From Myxococcales bacterium (GTDB taxonomy: Bacteria; Myxococcota_A; Polyangia; Polyangiales; Polyangiaceae), in contig JAJZQG010000011.1 in NCBI GenBank assembly GCA_021847645.1, forward strand, positions 1 to 63,333: 63,333 nucleotides of DNA, in the 5' to 3' direction. Below, one piece after another: positions 55,061 to 63,264 of this stretch. A model generated the notes under the pieces. The model saw only the letters and a list, made by a program, of their open reading frames with translations. It had not been told where the DNA came from and ran no database searches. Numbering within the stretch: the stretch's first letter is position 1; each line of letters opens with the position of its first letter. The position numbers and the translations under genes were made by a program.

Positions 55061-56725
55061 TCAGCGATTCCACTCCAGTCCGAGCACGTCTCCGCCATCC
55101 GGCACGTCCTCGACGCGGCAGGCCGTCGGGTCCTGCCCGGCGGTCTGCAGGTCGTCGGTGGAGAACAGCTCGAATACTCCATCGCTGATCAGATCGCCCC
55201 GAACGAACAGGCGCGAGCCGCTGCGTGAGAATGCCAGCTGTCGCACGTTCTGGTCCACGCTCTGCGGCATGCCGAGAATCCGGCTGCCAGGCCCGGCTTC
55301 GGCCGGCGAAAGAGTCCAGGCCGAGAACACGTTGGGAGTGTCCCCCGAGCCGATTGCCCAGTCGGAGGCGCAGGCGATGGCCGTGTCCGACGCATTCCAG
55401 ACGATGGGCAGTCCGAAGGCCGGTCCGGCTACGCCGGTGGACGTGGGCAAAGCAGTGGCGGAAGAGACTTGCAGCGGGGAGGGGAGGGCGCTTCCGAGTT
55501 GCTGGACGAACACCTGGGACGCGCCGGCCGCAGGGCCCTCCGCGGCGAATGCCAGTCTGTCGCCGTTCCGCGATACGCCCAAGGAATAGGTGGACACCTG
55601 GCCGTCGGCGTTGACGATGTCGGTGACGACATGCTGGCTCGTGGCCGCCGTGTCGGACGAGTGCACGCGCCATACGTTGGAGTCTAGCAGGTTGGTCATG
55701 TAGTACACGCGGCCCGACAGATCCCACTCGATCCCCGGCCGCACGCCCCTGTCCGGGGCGAGGGCGGCGGTCGTCACCAGGGGCGTCGAGACCACCGGCG
55801 AGACCGACGTGTCGGCTGCCCACAGGGCAAAGACGCCCTCCTGCTCGAGGTCTCCAACGTAAGCGAGCCAGGTTCGGGAGCCGGCTCCCCGGGACCACGC
55901 GAAGTCCACCACATCGAGCGCGGCATTCGCGGGTAGGGGGGTGATGCGACGGGCAGCGCCGCCGTACGAGGACGCCACGTACAGTGCCATCGCGCCGGCT
56001 ACGTCGAAGTCCGCCAGAAACGCGACGGCGCTGCCGCTGAGCGAGAACGCCGGGCGGCTGATCGTGCGATCGGCCGCAGGTGCCGTCGCCACGACCACCG
56101 GAGGGCCGGAGCCGTCCAGCGGGTAGACCACGAGCCGCGCGGGTGAGCTGGCGGACAGCCGGCCGGACACCGCGATGCGCTGCCCATCGGGACTGCGGGC
56201 GATTGAATCGATCCGATAGCCGCCGGTGAGTCCCTGCAGGTCGACCTTGCTGCGGATCGCCCCCGGCCAGGCCATGCACGCCACTTCCTGCACGTCGTCC
56301 ACGTCGAAGTCGCCAAAGTAGCAGATGGACTCGCCCGTGCCTTGTCCGGCATCCGTCGTCGCGCCTCCCGCCTCGCCCCCGTCCCCATCCGCCGCGTCGG
56401 CTGCAGCGTCGGCCAGCCCACCGTCCGTTTCCGTTACGTCGGTCTCGGCGGCGTCCTCGCTGGCCGCGGCGTCCGAAACGGCATCCGCCGCACTCGCCTC
56501 CATCCCATCCTGCTGGTCGTCCCGGGCGTCGAGACTGGCCTCGGGGCTGGCGTCGATCCCCGATGCGTCGAGGCTCGCGTCGGGCACCCCGGCGTCTTGC
56601 GCGCCCGCCGGAGCGCTCAGCGCCCACTCGGATCTGCTCGAGGAGCAGGCGCCCAGCACGCTGCTGCCGCAGGCAATCATCGCCAGGGCCAAGAGCCCGC
56701 TTTTCTGGATCGATCTTGCGCTCAT
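55061..56725 (-). CDS. TolB/PD40-like propeller lipoprotein
   Basis: The gene has 554 codons from the ATG at 56725. The signal peptide ends in LGAC (about Cys27). An Asp/Ala/Ser-rich linker of about 110 residues is followed by CYFGDFDVDDVQEVAC. After it come repeated blades with SPDGQRIAVSGR, SLSGSAVAFLADF, WDLSGRVYYMTN, SRNGDRLAFAAEG and SRSGSRLFVRGD, the PD40 type seen in TolB. No catalytic motif. It probably acts in binding at the cell envelope. The divergent region (56726-56944) separates it from the Gly-repeat lipoprotein. Confidence 0.82.
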   Translation of the reverse strand: MSARSIQKSGLLALAMIACGSSVLGACSSSRSEWALSAPAGAQDAGVPDASLDASGIDASPEASLDARDDQQDGMEASAADAVSDAAASEDAAETDVTETDGGLADAAADAADGDGGEAGGATTDAGQGTGESICYFGDFDVDDVQEVACMAWPGAIRSKVDLQGLTGGYRIDSIARSPDGQRIAVSGRLSASSPARLVVYPLDGSGPPVVVATAPAADRTISRPAFSLSGSAVAFLADFDVAGAMALYVASSYGGAARRITPLPANAALDVVDFAWSRGAGSRTWLAYVGDLEQEGVFALWAADTSVSPVVSTPLVTTAALAPDRGVRPGIEWDLSGRVYYMTNLLDSNVWRVHSSDTAATSQHVVTDIVNADGQVSTYSLGVSRNGDRLAFAAEGPAAGASQVFVQQLGSALPSPLQVSSATALPTSTGVAGPAFGLPIVWNASDTAIACASDWAIGSGDTPNVFSAWTLSPAEAGPGSRILGMPQSVDQNVRQLAFSRSGSRLFVRGDLISDGVFELFSTDDLQTAGQDPTACRVEDVPDGGDVLGLEWNR

Positions 56726-56873
56726 GCCGTGTCGAAGCAAGGGCGCCCGCTGCATCCGGCAGCGAACGACGGAACAAGAACCACAACCATAGCAGGATTC
56801 GATTCGCGCCGCGAGCCGTGCGCGTCGCTGGTTGATCATCGGGGCCGAGCTTCGTGCCGCTGCGATTTTGGGC

Positions 56874-56901
56874 TTTGCCGCCGCCGGGAATCAGGTACGA
56901 T
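56874..56901 (+). promoter_or_regulatory. Candidate promoter (TTTGCC-16-TACGAT)
   Basis: TTTGCC (56874-56879) and TACGAT (56896-56901) with 16 bp between lie 43 bp before the ATG at 56945. The -10 box matches those proposed upstream of the genes at 35042 and 37934. Confidence 0.35.
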
Positions 56902-56944
56902 GAACTATTCTTTTGTGTCGAGAACCTCGCCTGCGAGATGAACC

Positions 56945-58525
56945 ATGACGTCCTCCGCGCAACGGGTTTTGCTGGGTGCTGTCGCATTGTCGGGTTGTGG
57001 CTGGTTGGCGGTCGGGTGCACGCTGGACACGGAGGGTGGTGCGGTGGACTTTCCGCCCGGGTACACGCTGGACGCGGGAGATGACAGCAGCGCGGGCGGC
57101 GTGGGCGGCAGCGGCATCGGCGGTAGCGGCGCCGCGGGCGGAACGGCAGGAACGGCAGGCATGGGCGGCACTGGTGCAACCGGCGGGGCCTCCGATGGAG
57201 GTGCGTCCGGAAGCGGCGGAACAGGCGGTATGGCCGGCGCGGCGGGCGCCGCAGGATTCGCGGGTAGCGGTGGTGATGGGGGCACGGGCGGAGCCGCGGG
57301 AAGTGGCGCCACGGGCGGAGCCGCAGGATTCGCGGGTAGCGGTGGTGATGGGGGAACGGCCGGAGCGGCGGGAAGCGGAGCCGCAGGATTCGCGGGTAGC
57401 GGTGGTGATGGGGGAACGGCCGGCACCGCGGGAAGTGGCGCCGCGGGCGGAGCCGCAGGATTCGCGGGTAGCGGTGGTGATGGGGGAACGGCCGGAGCCG
57501 CGGGAAGTGGCGGCACGGCGGGCTCGGGCGGCACGGGCGGAGCGGCGGGAAGTGGCGGCACGGCAGGCTCGGGCGGGCTCGGCGGAACGGGGGGCGGTCC
57601 CACGGTCGAGAACTGTCTGGACCGGGTCGACAACGATTCCGACGGCAAGGTCGATTGTGCGGATTCGGACTGCAGCGCCTATGGCTGTGTCGACGGCGCC
57701 CCTGCTGGTTGGGATGGCTACTTCTACATGCACTCGTGGAGCTACGACGGCCCGGCGCCGACCGCCCTCCCGTGTCCCGACGGTTCCACGCCCGCGCGTT
57801 ACTACTCGAACCCACGCGCGGCCGAAGATTGCGCCTGCTCGTGCGGTCCAGTTGCCGGCGCGACCTGCGCGCCGGCCCACATCGAGTGCTCCAATCTGAC
57901 CGGCGGCTGCGACAATGGCTCGGATTGGACGGGCGCTCTTGCCGACGGAGCCTGCCACAAGCCGGGATTCGGGGCTGTCCTGTCCTGTCAGCTGAGCGGA
58001 GGCCCGACGGTGACGGGGGAGGGCTCGTGCACACCCACGCAGACGTGGCCGCACCCGCAGCCGTTCGAGCTCATTCAAGACGTGTGCGGCACACCCATGC
58101 AGGGCGGAGGCGGATGCGGCTCGAGGGTCTGCGCGCCCAATCCCACCGCCGATTATCCGGCTCCCATCTGCATTCGGAAGATCGGATTCGACAGCTGCCC
58201 GCCCGGATGGGGCAGCCCGATCGTGGCTTATCAGGCCTACAACGATCTGCGTCAGTGCACCGACTGCTCCTGCACGACCCAGGCCGGCTCGGTGACGTGC
58301 ACCGGCACCACCTATACGGCATACGACGACGACGCGTGCGGCGGCGGTTCCAAGGCCGTCAGCACGACAAGCTGTCAGAACCTCAGCGCCCTCGCCGACT
58401 ATTTCACCTGGTCGCTGAAGCTCACCTCGCTGCCCACGCCCAGCGGCGGCGTCTGCCAGGCATCCGGCGGAACCGGATCCGGCGCCGTCGAGACTCTCGA
58501 CCCCGTGGTCTTCTGCTGCAAGTAG
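56945..58525 (+). CDS. Gly-repeat lipoprotein with Cys-rich C-terminus
   Basis: The gene has 526 codons. The signal peptide leads to LAVGC (Cys25; an earlier LSGC at 15-18 is an alternative). Residues about 50-215 are Gly-rich repeats (GAAGFAGSGGDGGTAG and variants) encoded by DNA tandem repeats. The remaining 300 residues have about 30 Cys in spaced pairs (NCLDRVDNDSDGKVDCADSDC, CACSCGPV, DCSCTTQAGSVTC). The first segment (CLDRVDNDSDGKVDCADSDC) is a recognisable Asp-rich calcium-binding-like motif. The C-terminus ends in FCCK. Probably a surface protein with a flexible stalk. Function unknown. Convergent with the radical-SAM gene, 7 bp apart. Confidence 0.75.
   Translation: MTSSAQRVLLGAVALSGCGWLAVGCTLDTEGGAVDFPPGYTLDAGDDSSAGGVGGSGIGGSGAAGGTAGTAGMGGTGATGGASDGGASGSGGTGGMAGAAGAAGFAGSGGDGGTGGAAGSGATGGAAGFAGSGGDGGTAGAAGSGAAGFAGSGGDGGTAGTAGSGAAGGAAGFAGSGGDGGTAGAAGSGGTAGSGGTGGAAGSGGTAGSGGLGGTGGGPTVENCLDRVDNDSDGKVDCADSDCSAYGCVDGAPAGWDGYFYMHSWSYDGPAPTALPCPDGSTPARYYSNPRAAEDCACSCGPVAGATCAPAHIECSNLTGGCDNGSDWTGALADGACHKPGFGAVLSCQLSGGPTVTGEGSCTPTQTWPHPQPFELIQDVCGTPMQGGGGCGSRVCAPNPTADYPAPICIRKIGFDSCPPGWGSPIVAYQAYNDLRQCTDCSCTTQAGSVTCTGTTYTAYDDDACGGGSKAVSTTSCQNLSALADYFTWSLKLTSLPTPSGGVCQASGGTGSGAVETLDPVVFCCK
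57251..57485 (+). repeat. Four-copy coding tandem repeat (60- and 72-bp spacing)
   Basis: GCAGGATTCGCGGGTAGCGG begins copies at 57251, 57323, 57383 and 57455, giving spacings of 72, 60 and 72 bp. Each encodes AGFAGSGGDGG within the Gly-rich stalk. The spacings are multiples of 12, so the array has grown or shrunk by unequal exchange without losing the frame. Confidence 0.9.
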
Positions 58526-58532
58526 CGCAGGC

Positions 58533-60728
58533 TTATTCGGGGCGCTGGCGCCAGCTCGCGGCCGAGGACGACCGATCCGGCACGTAGCGCACGGCGCCGA
58601 GCCGATCCTCGCGCACGCCGTCGGGCTCGCGCGTAAAGCGCGTGAGGCGCTGATCGCCTTCCGGACCGACAGGCGCCACCAGAACACCGCCCGGCGCGAG
58701 CGCCTCGAACCAGCCCGGCGGGATCTGCTCGAGCGCGAATCCCACGGCCACCTTCTGCGCTCCAGCCCATGCAGCGGTGTCGTGAGCGTCCGCATTCACC
58801 ACGCGCACGTTGGGCAGGTGCGCCAGATTCACCGCTGCCCGCGACGACAACGCTGCGTCGATCTCCACCGTTCGCACCGTGCCTTCCCGGCCGACCACGA
58901 ACGCCGCAATCGCTGCTCCGTAGCCCGTGCCGCCTCCCAGGTCCACCAGGTGGTCTCCTTCGCGGAGCGCCAGCGCCTCGAAGGTCTTGGCATACGAGTG
59001 CATGGCCGAGACTGTGGCCTGGCCTCCGTCGAGCAGCGCAAGGGCCCGGTCCTCGGCCGACGACATCACGTCATCGACTCGCACGAAGCGCTCCCGGGGC
59101 ACGTCCGCCAGTGCCCGCAGGATCGGCTCCGGTGCGTCGATTCCCCGCAGCGCCAGGGTCTCCACGCGTGCCTGCCGGGCGGCCGCGGCCAGCTCGACGT
59201 CTTGCACGATCGCCGCGCGCGCCTCGCTGTCGTCGCGCTGGGCGGCCAGCGTGGTCCACAGGTGCCACAACCCCAGCGTACGCAGCATGCTGCGCGGCGA
59301 GAGCCGCTCGAGTTGCTCCCGCGCTGCCCGCTCGAACGAGTCGCGTGCCGGCCCGTGATAGCCAAAGCGACGCCGCACCTCAAACAACAGGGGCCCGAAC
59401 AACTCCCGCCGCAGCCGCAACGCGCCCCGGTAGTCCAGCTCCCGCGACGGATCCACCCACTGTGCGAGGAACTCCTGGTCGCCGTCGTGCCACCAGGGAT
59501 ACCGATGCACGCGCATGCCGGTCGTGTCGGTCCATGCCTGCAGGTTCGTGTCAATGAGCGTTCCGGGGTAGAGCCGGAACGGCTCGACGGACAGCAAGCC
59601 CGTGGTGGGCTGTCCGTCCGCCAGCAGGTCGCGCAGGAAGCGCGCGGTGGTGCGCGCCGACGCCTCGGTCTCGCCCGGGTGTCCCACGATCACGTGGACG
59701 CCGAAGGGGACGCGCCGGGCGGTCGCCCATTGCGCGACCCGGATCATGTGCTCGAGGTATTGCTCTGCGTCACCGGTCTTGCCCATCGTGGCGAGCAGGG
59801 CGGGGTCGCCGGATTCGAGGCCGAAACCGGGGGCGACGTTGGCCGCTGCCATCAGGGCGATGTCTTCGCGCTCCACCGCGTCGGGGCGCGTGTGCACCCA
59901 GAGCTTCCTGGCGCGCACGGGGTGCCGGGCGAGGGCCTCGAGGAACTCGCGCCTCCAGCGTCGATCCAGGCCGAACACGGCGTCGGCCGCAAACACGGTC
60001 CAGTCGGACAGATCGAGATACGCGTCGAGCCGGTGCAGCTCCTCGGTGGCCTCGATGGGCTCGAGGGCTCGCCACGTGGTGCAGCGCTGCGCCGGTCCCG
60101 CGCAGAAGGCGCAGCGTGACGGGCAGCCCGACGACAGCTGGAGAGCGGCTTGCGAGGCGAGCTTGCGGGCCACGGGACGATATCGGTCGAGAAGGTGCCA
60201 GTCCGTGCGAACGCTGCGGGGCGCGGGGTCTGCGGGCTCCTCGGCCAGGATGCGATCGGCCGGACGCTTGCCGCGCGCGCAGGCGCGCACCAGCCTGCCG
60301 AGCGGTCCTTCGCCGCTGCCGACAACCACGTAGTCGAATGCCGAGCCGGTGGTCAGGAAGTCCTCCGGACGTGCGCTGGGGTGATGGCCGCCCGTGACCA
60401 GCCAAGCGTCGGGCAACAGGGCGCGCAGCTGGTTGGCCAAGGCCACGACTTTGAGGAACTCGAATGACGAATAGCAGGAGATTCCCACGATGTCGTAAGG
60501 GACATCGACGAGCCGGGAGAGGTCGACCGGACCCAACCCGCGCTCGAAGTCGAGATCGACGATGTCCACGACGGCGTCGGTGGAGGCGCGAAGGGCGGCG
60601 GCGAGCGACAGCAAGGGAGCAGCACCGAAGCGCCTGTTTCGTGCGAACGAGCTGCCTGGCCACAGCAGCAGCACGCGCGGCCGATCTGGCGCATTCGCTG
60701 GCAGTCGTGGGCGTTTCGGTGCAGCCAT
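58533..60728 (-). CDS. B12-binding radical SAM protein fused to a protein-L-isoaspartate methyltransferase-like domain
   Basis: The gene has 731 codons from the ATG at 60728. Residues about 15-160 are a cobalamin-binding-like Rossmann domain (VLLLWPGSSF, YDIVGISCYS, LVTGGHHPSARPEDFL); the base-off DxHxxG His is absent. The radical SAM domain has the cluster motif CPSRCAFC (Cys202, 206, 209), then FGLESGDPALL and VHVIVGHPGETEASA. Residues about 520-731 match the protein-L-isoaspartate O-methyltransferase fold: VPRERFVRVDD, the substrate motif in GGQATVSAMHSYAK, and the SAM site VDLGGGTGYGAAI. Such fusions suggest a radical SAM chemistry step coupled to methyl transfer, possibly on a peptide or natural product. 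No precursor peptide gene was noticed nearby. Confidence 0.85.
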   Translation of the reverse strand: MAAPKRPRLPANAPDRPRVLLLWPGSSFARNRRFGAAPLLSLAAALRASTDAVVDIVDLDFERGLGPVDLSRLVDVPYDIVGISCYSSFEFLKVVALANQLRALLPDAWLVTGGHHPSARPEDFLTTGSAFDYVVVGSGEGPLGRLVRACARGKRPADRILAEEPADPAPRSVRTDWHLLDRYRPVARKLASQAALQLSSGCPSRCAFCAGPAQRCTTWRALEPIEATEELHRLDAYLDLSDWTVFAADAVFGLDRRWRREFLEALARHPVRARKLWVHTRPDAVEREDIALMAAANVAPGFGLESGDPALLATMGKTGDAEQYLEHMIRVAQWATARRVPFGVHVIVGHPGETEASARTTARFLRDLLADGQPTTGLLSVEPFRLYPGTLIDTNLQAWTDTTGMRVHRYPWWHDGDQEFLAQWVDPSRELDYRGALRLRRELFGPLLFEVRRRFGYHGPARDSFERAAREQLERLSPRSMLRTLGLWHLWTTLAAQRDDSEARAAIVQDVELAAAARQARVETLALRGIDAPEPILRALADVPRERFVRVDDVMSSAEDRALALLDGGQATVSAMHSYAKTFEALALREGDHLVDLGGGTGYGAAIAAFVVGREGTVRTVEIDAALSSRAAVNLAHLPNVRVVNADAHDTAAWAGAQKVAVGFALEQIPPGWFEALAPGGVLVAPVGPEGDQRLTRFTREPDGVREDRLGAVRYVPDRSSSAASWRQRPE

Positions 60729-60937
60729 GGCCGCGAGCGTAGCACACGGAGCCGACATCCTCTGGAGCGTGAGGCCGAGATCGACTGGCTCGGTCGTGGC
60801 GTTTCTTGCGATGGCGCGTCGGGCGCCGCTCACCGCGGGATCACAATCCCGGGGATGGTCCCGTTGCCGGGCGCCTCCTATGGTAGTGGCTGCGGGCTGG
60901 TCGAAGCCCTGTGAACCTCGGAACACGGATGGGAGCC

Positions 60938-61357
60938 ATGAACCGCAGCACGCTCGATTCCGCGGCTGACGACCCACCGTCGGCGCGCGTCCTGGTCGTC
61001 GACGAGGACCCGCGTGAGCTCGAGATCCTGTCGACCCTGCTGACCGAGCTCGGGGTGAGCGTGCGCTGCTCCCAGGGGCTGTCCGAAGCGACGGCCAAGC
61101 TCAGGCACGTACCGTGCGACACGTGCCTGGTGAGCCTCAAGCTTCCCGGGCACGGGGGCACGGACCTTCTGCGCCATATTCGGCGCATGTATCCGAGGGT
61201 GACGGTTGTGGTGATCGCGGGTCCGGAGCAAGAGTCGGTAGCGCGCAGCTCACTGGATGAGGGGGCGTTCGATTACCTGCTGCGTCCGGTCGACGCGGCG
61301 CGCGTGGTGGGCTGCGTCCAGCAAGCGTGCGCCGATGCGGCCGGGCGAGGGCGGTGA
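60938..61357 (+). CDS. Stand-alone pseudo-receiver
   Basis: The gene has 139 codons from the ATG at 60938 (GGGAG before it). The fold of a response-regulator receiver is clear: RVLVVDEDP with the acidic pocket D22-E23-D24, LVSLKLPG, VVVIAGPEQE and LLRPVDAARV. The phospho-acceptor Asp is Ser66, the conserved Thr/Ser is Ala94, and the conserved Lys is Arg116. Phosphotransfer is therefore unlikely. It may bind a partner in a phosphorylation-independent way. It is divergent from the radical-SAM gene (209-bp gap, no other gene). Confidence 0.8.
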   Translation: MNRSTLDSAADDPPSARVLVVDEDPRELEILSTLLTELGVSVRCSQGLSEATAKLRHVPCDTCLVSLKLPGHGGTDLLRHIRRMYPRVTVVVIAGPEQESVARSSLDEGAFDYLLRPVDAARVVGCVQQACADAAGRGR

Positions 61358-61430
61358 CGGGGAGGACCGAGCTCCGGTGACAGAGGTCCGCCGGTGCGAC
61401 ACTCGCGGCAGGGTGGTGACCGGGCGCCCG

Positions 61431-61510
61431 CCAGAACGGGAACGACCCCGCCAGAACGGGAACGACCCCGCCAGAACGGGAACGACCCCGCCAGAACGGG
61501 AACGACCCCG
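61431..61510. repeat. Four perfect 20-bp tandem repeats in an intergenic region
   Basis: CCAGAACGGGAACGACCCCG is repeated four times without change (61431, 61451, 61471, 61491), followed by a degraded partial copy. The array fills part of the 332-bp gap between the pseudo-receiver and MFS genes; no gene is supported there. The unit is not a multiple of three, which fits a non-coding array. Confidence 0.95.
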
Positions 61511-61689
61511 CCCGAATGGCAGCGCGGCCGGCGTAGCTCCCTGAAGACCGACGAGCGCCGTACGAATGGGTGCTCCGAGCGCGCCGTGCCGCGCAAGGCG
61601 GGGGAACGACGGCGTGGTTGCCGCCCCCGAGCGGGACCAGCCGTCGAACGGAAGCGCTCTACGCTCTCGCCGCGACCGCTCGTGGCGGT

Positions 61690-62994
61690 TCAGGCATCAT
61701 GCTCGGGCAGCGCCTTTTCGTACGGGCCAAAGACACGGCCGTACAGCAACACGTACAGGGCCTGGAGCACTGCTGCGATGTAGAAGGGCGTGACGAACCA
61801 CCGGGCGCCGATGAGAATGCCGGCAACGGTGGGACCAACAGCCATGGGAAGCATCATGGAAAGAGCATTGATGCTGACCGCGAATCCGCGCCGGTGGTCC
61901 CGGACGGAGGAAACCACGAGAGCCTGTCTCGCGCCGACGGTGCCGCGGTTGAAGGCGGAGCGCAGCAGATAGGCGAGCGCGGCGAGGCCATAGACCGGCA
62001 TGATCGGAAGCAGGACCAGCAGCACGAGCCCCGCGGCCCGGCCCCATTGCACCGAGCGCACCAGCCCCACGCGCTGGGTCAAGCTGGCGGTCACCAGCGC
62101 CGACGCTGCGGTCACGGCGAACGTTACGCCCATGACCGAGCCGATGGCGTGCGCGCCCACATGAAACTTCATGGCAAACCAGTAGGACATGAGCGGGCCG
62201 GTGAGCCCGACGGCCAGACCATTGAGCACGTTGAGGCCCACGAGGCGAAACAGGAACCGGTTTTCGCGAGCGCGCACTTCGGACTGCTGCGGGTGAACCT
62301 GTGGGGGGCGACGCGGGCGGGGAGTCCGAGGCCGTTCGGGAGCGCGCGCCACCAGCACGAGGTTGACCGCATTGCCCAGGAGCACGATGAGGAACAGCGG
62401 CCGGTAGCTGTTGGCGAGCCCCAAGGCTTGCTGCCAGAGCACGGGCAAGCCCGCGGCCCAGGCCCCCACGGCCATGCCCACGAATCCCAGCGCCGTGTTC
62501 ATGCTGTAGACGAATCCGCGCCGCGGCGGATCCACGGCCTCCGAAAGCCAAGCTTGCTCGGCCGGCGAGAACGGCCCGGCGGCGCCGTTGGCTCCCCGGC
62601 CGAACCCCGCCATCACGATGGCGGCGCCCAGCAACGCAGGCTGCGAGGTGGACACCGCCACCAGCGCGCACGCGCAGGTCACCCCCTCGTAGGCGAGCAC
62701 GAACGGCTTGCGGCGGGTGCGGTCGGCGGTCAATCCCACGAGCACGGTGAGCACGGCGCCGAACGCGCCCGCTCCCGACAGCACGGCGCCGATGCCCGCC
62801 CCGGACCAGCCGAGCGCGTGCAGGTACAGCGCCAGGTCCACCACGAGCGCCCCCTGGCTGATGCTGCGCCAGAAGCGCGCTCCCAGCAGTCCGCGCGTGG
62901 TGGGGGCCAGGCTTCGCCACGTCGAGATCGGATGGCGCAGATCCGGCGGTGGGTCCCCCGGCGAGGGGGCGGCAGGTTCAGCGGTCGAGTTCAT
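61690..62994 (-). CDS. Major facilitator superfamily transporter
   Basis: The gene has 434 codons. A cytoplasmic N-terminus of about 25 residues precedes about twelve hydrophobic helices in two halves joined by a basic loop (PERPRTPRPRRPPQVHPQQ). Helix 2-3 has GLTADRTRRKPFVL, the MFS signature loop (GxxxDRxxRR). The sequence resembles the drug/metabolite efflux type, but the substrate is not clear. The gene runs toward the repeat at 61431, away from the partial gene at 63265. Confidence 0.88.
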   Translation of the reverse strand: MNSTAEPAAPSPGDPPPDLRHPISTWRSLAPTTRGLLGARFWRSISQGALVVDLALYLHALGWSGAGIGAVLSGAGAFGAVLTVLVGLTADRTRRKPFVLAYEGVTCACALVAVSTSQPALLGAAIVMAGFGRGANGAAGPFSPAEQAWLSEAVDPPRRGFVYSMNTALGFVGMAVGAWAAGLPVLWQQALGLANSYRPLFLIVLLGNAVNLVLVARAPERPRTPRPRRPPQVHPQQSEVRARENRFLFRLVGLNVLNGLAVGLTGPLMSYWFAMKFHVGAHAIGSVMGVTFAVTAASALVTASLTQRVGLVRSVQWGRAAGLVLLVLLPIMPVYGLAALAYLLRSAFNRGTVGARQALVVSSVRDHRRGFAVSINALSMMLPMAVGPTVAGILIGARWFVTPFYIAAVLQALYVLLYGRVFGPYEKALPEHDA

Positions 62995-63206
62995 GCTGGC
63001 GAGTCACTCGTGCGAGACGTGGCGACGACGACGCGGCAAGTCTTGATCAGGCGCTCTCTGCGCGCAAGGTGGTGACCGGCCGTCGGGCGCGTCGCGCGAA
63101 GCGTGACGGGATCGGTTCGAGCTCGGACCGGGTGCGGCCACTCGCGGGCCTGGGTAAAGCCCGGATGTCGAAGTCCGACGGATTGGATTTCCCCACCCCG
63201 ATACGT

Positions 63207-63225
63207 GGCATAGCTGTTAGCAGTT
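63207..63225 (-). repeat. Right copy of the 19-bp element, inverted relative to 86-104
   Basis: GGCATAGCTGTTAGCAGTT here is the exact reverse complement of the 19-mer at 86-104. It lies 39 bp before the ATG of the gene at 63265, in a 270-bp gap (62995-63264) that has no other visible gene. In this orientation it is a TGGC...TTAGCA motif with 11 bp between GG and GC, one more than a sigma-54 promoter needs, so it is not a convincing promoter. Confidence 0.7.
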
Positions 63226-63264
63226 TTGTTGGCCCAGCTCGGAGACATCCGGCAAGGGGCTGGC

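Noticed and set aside
54741-58034. Long Arg/Pro-rich minus-strand frame across the TolB-like and Gly-repeat lipoprotein genes
   Set aside because: It is out of frame with the real TolB-like gene and antisense to the Gly-repeat gene; its Pro-Arg runs come from GC-rich repeats.
61431-61510. CRISPR array
   Set aside because: The 20-bp units are directly adjacent with no spacers, and no cas genes are present.
63206-63224. Sigma-54 promoter at the right 19-bp element
   Set aside because: GG and GC are separated by 11 bases where 10 are needed, and the second copy lies at the other window edge facing no visible gene.
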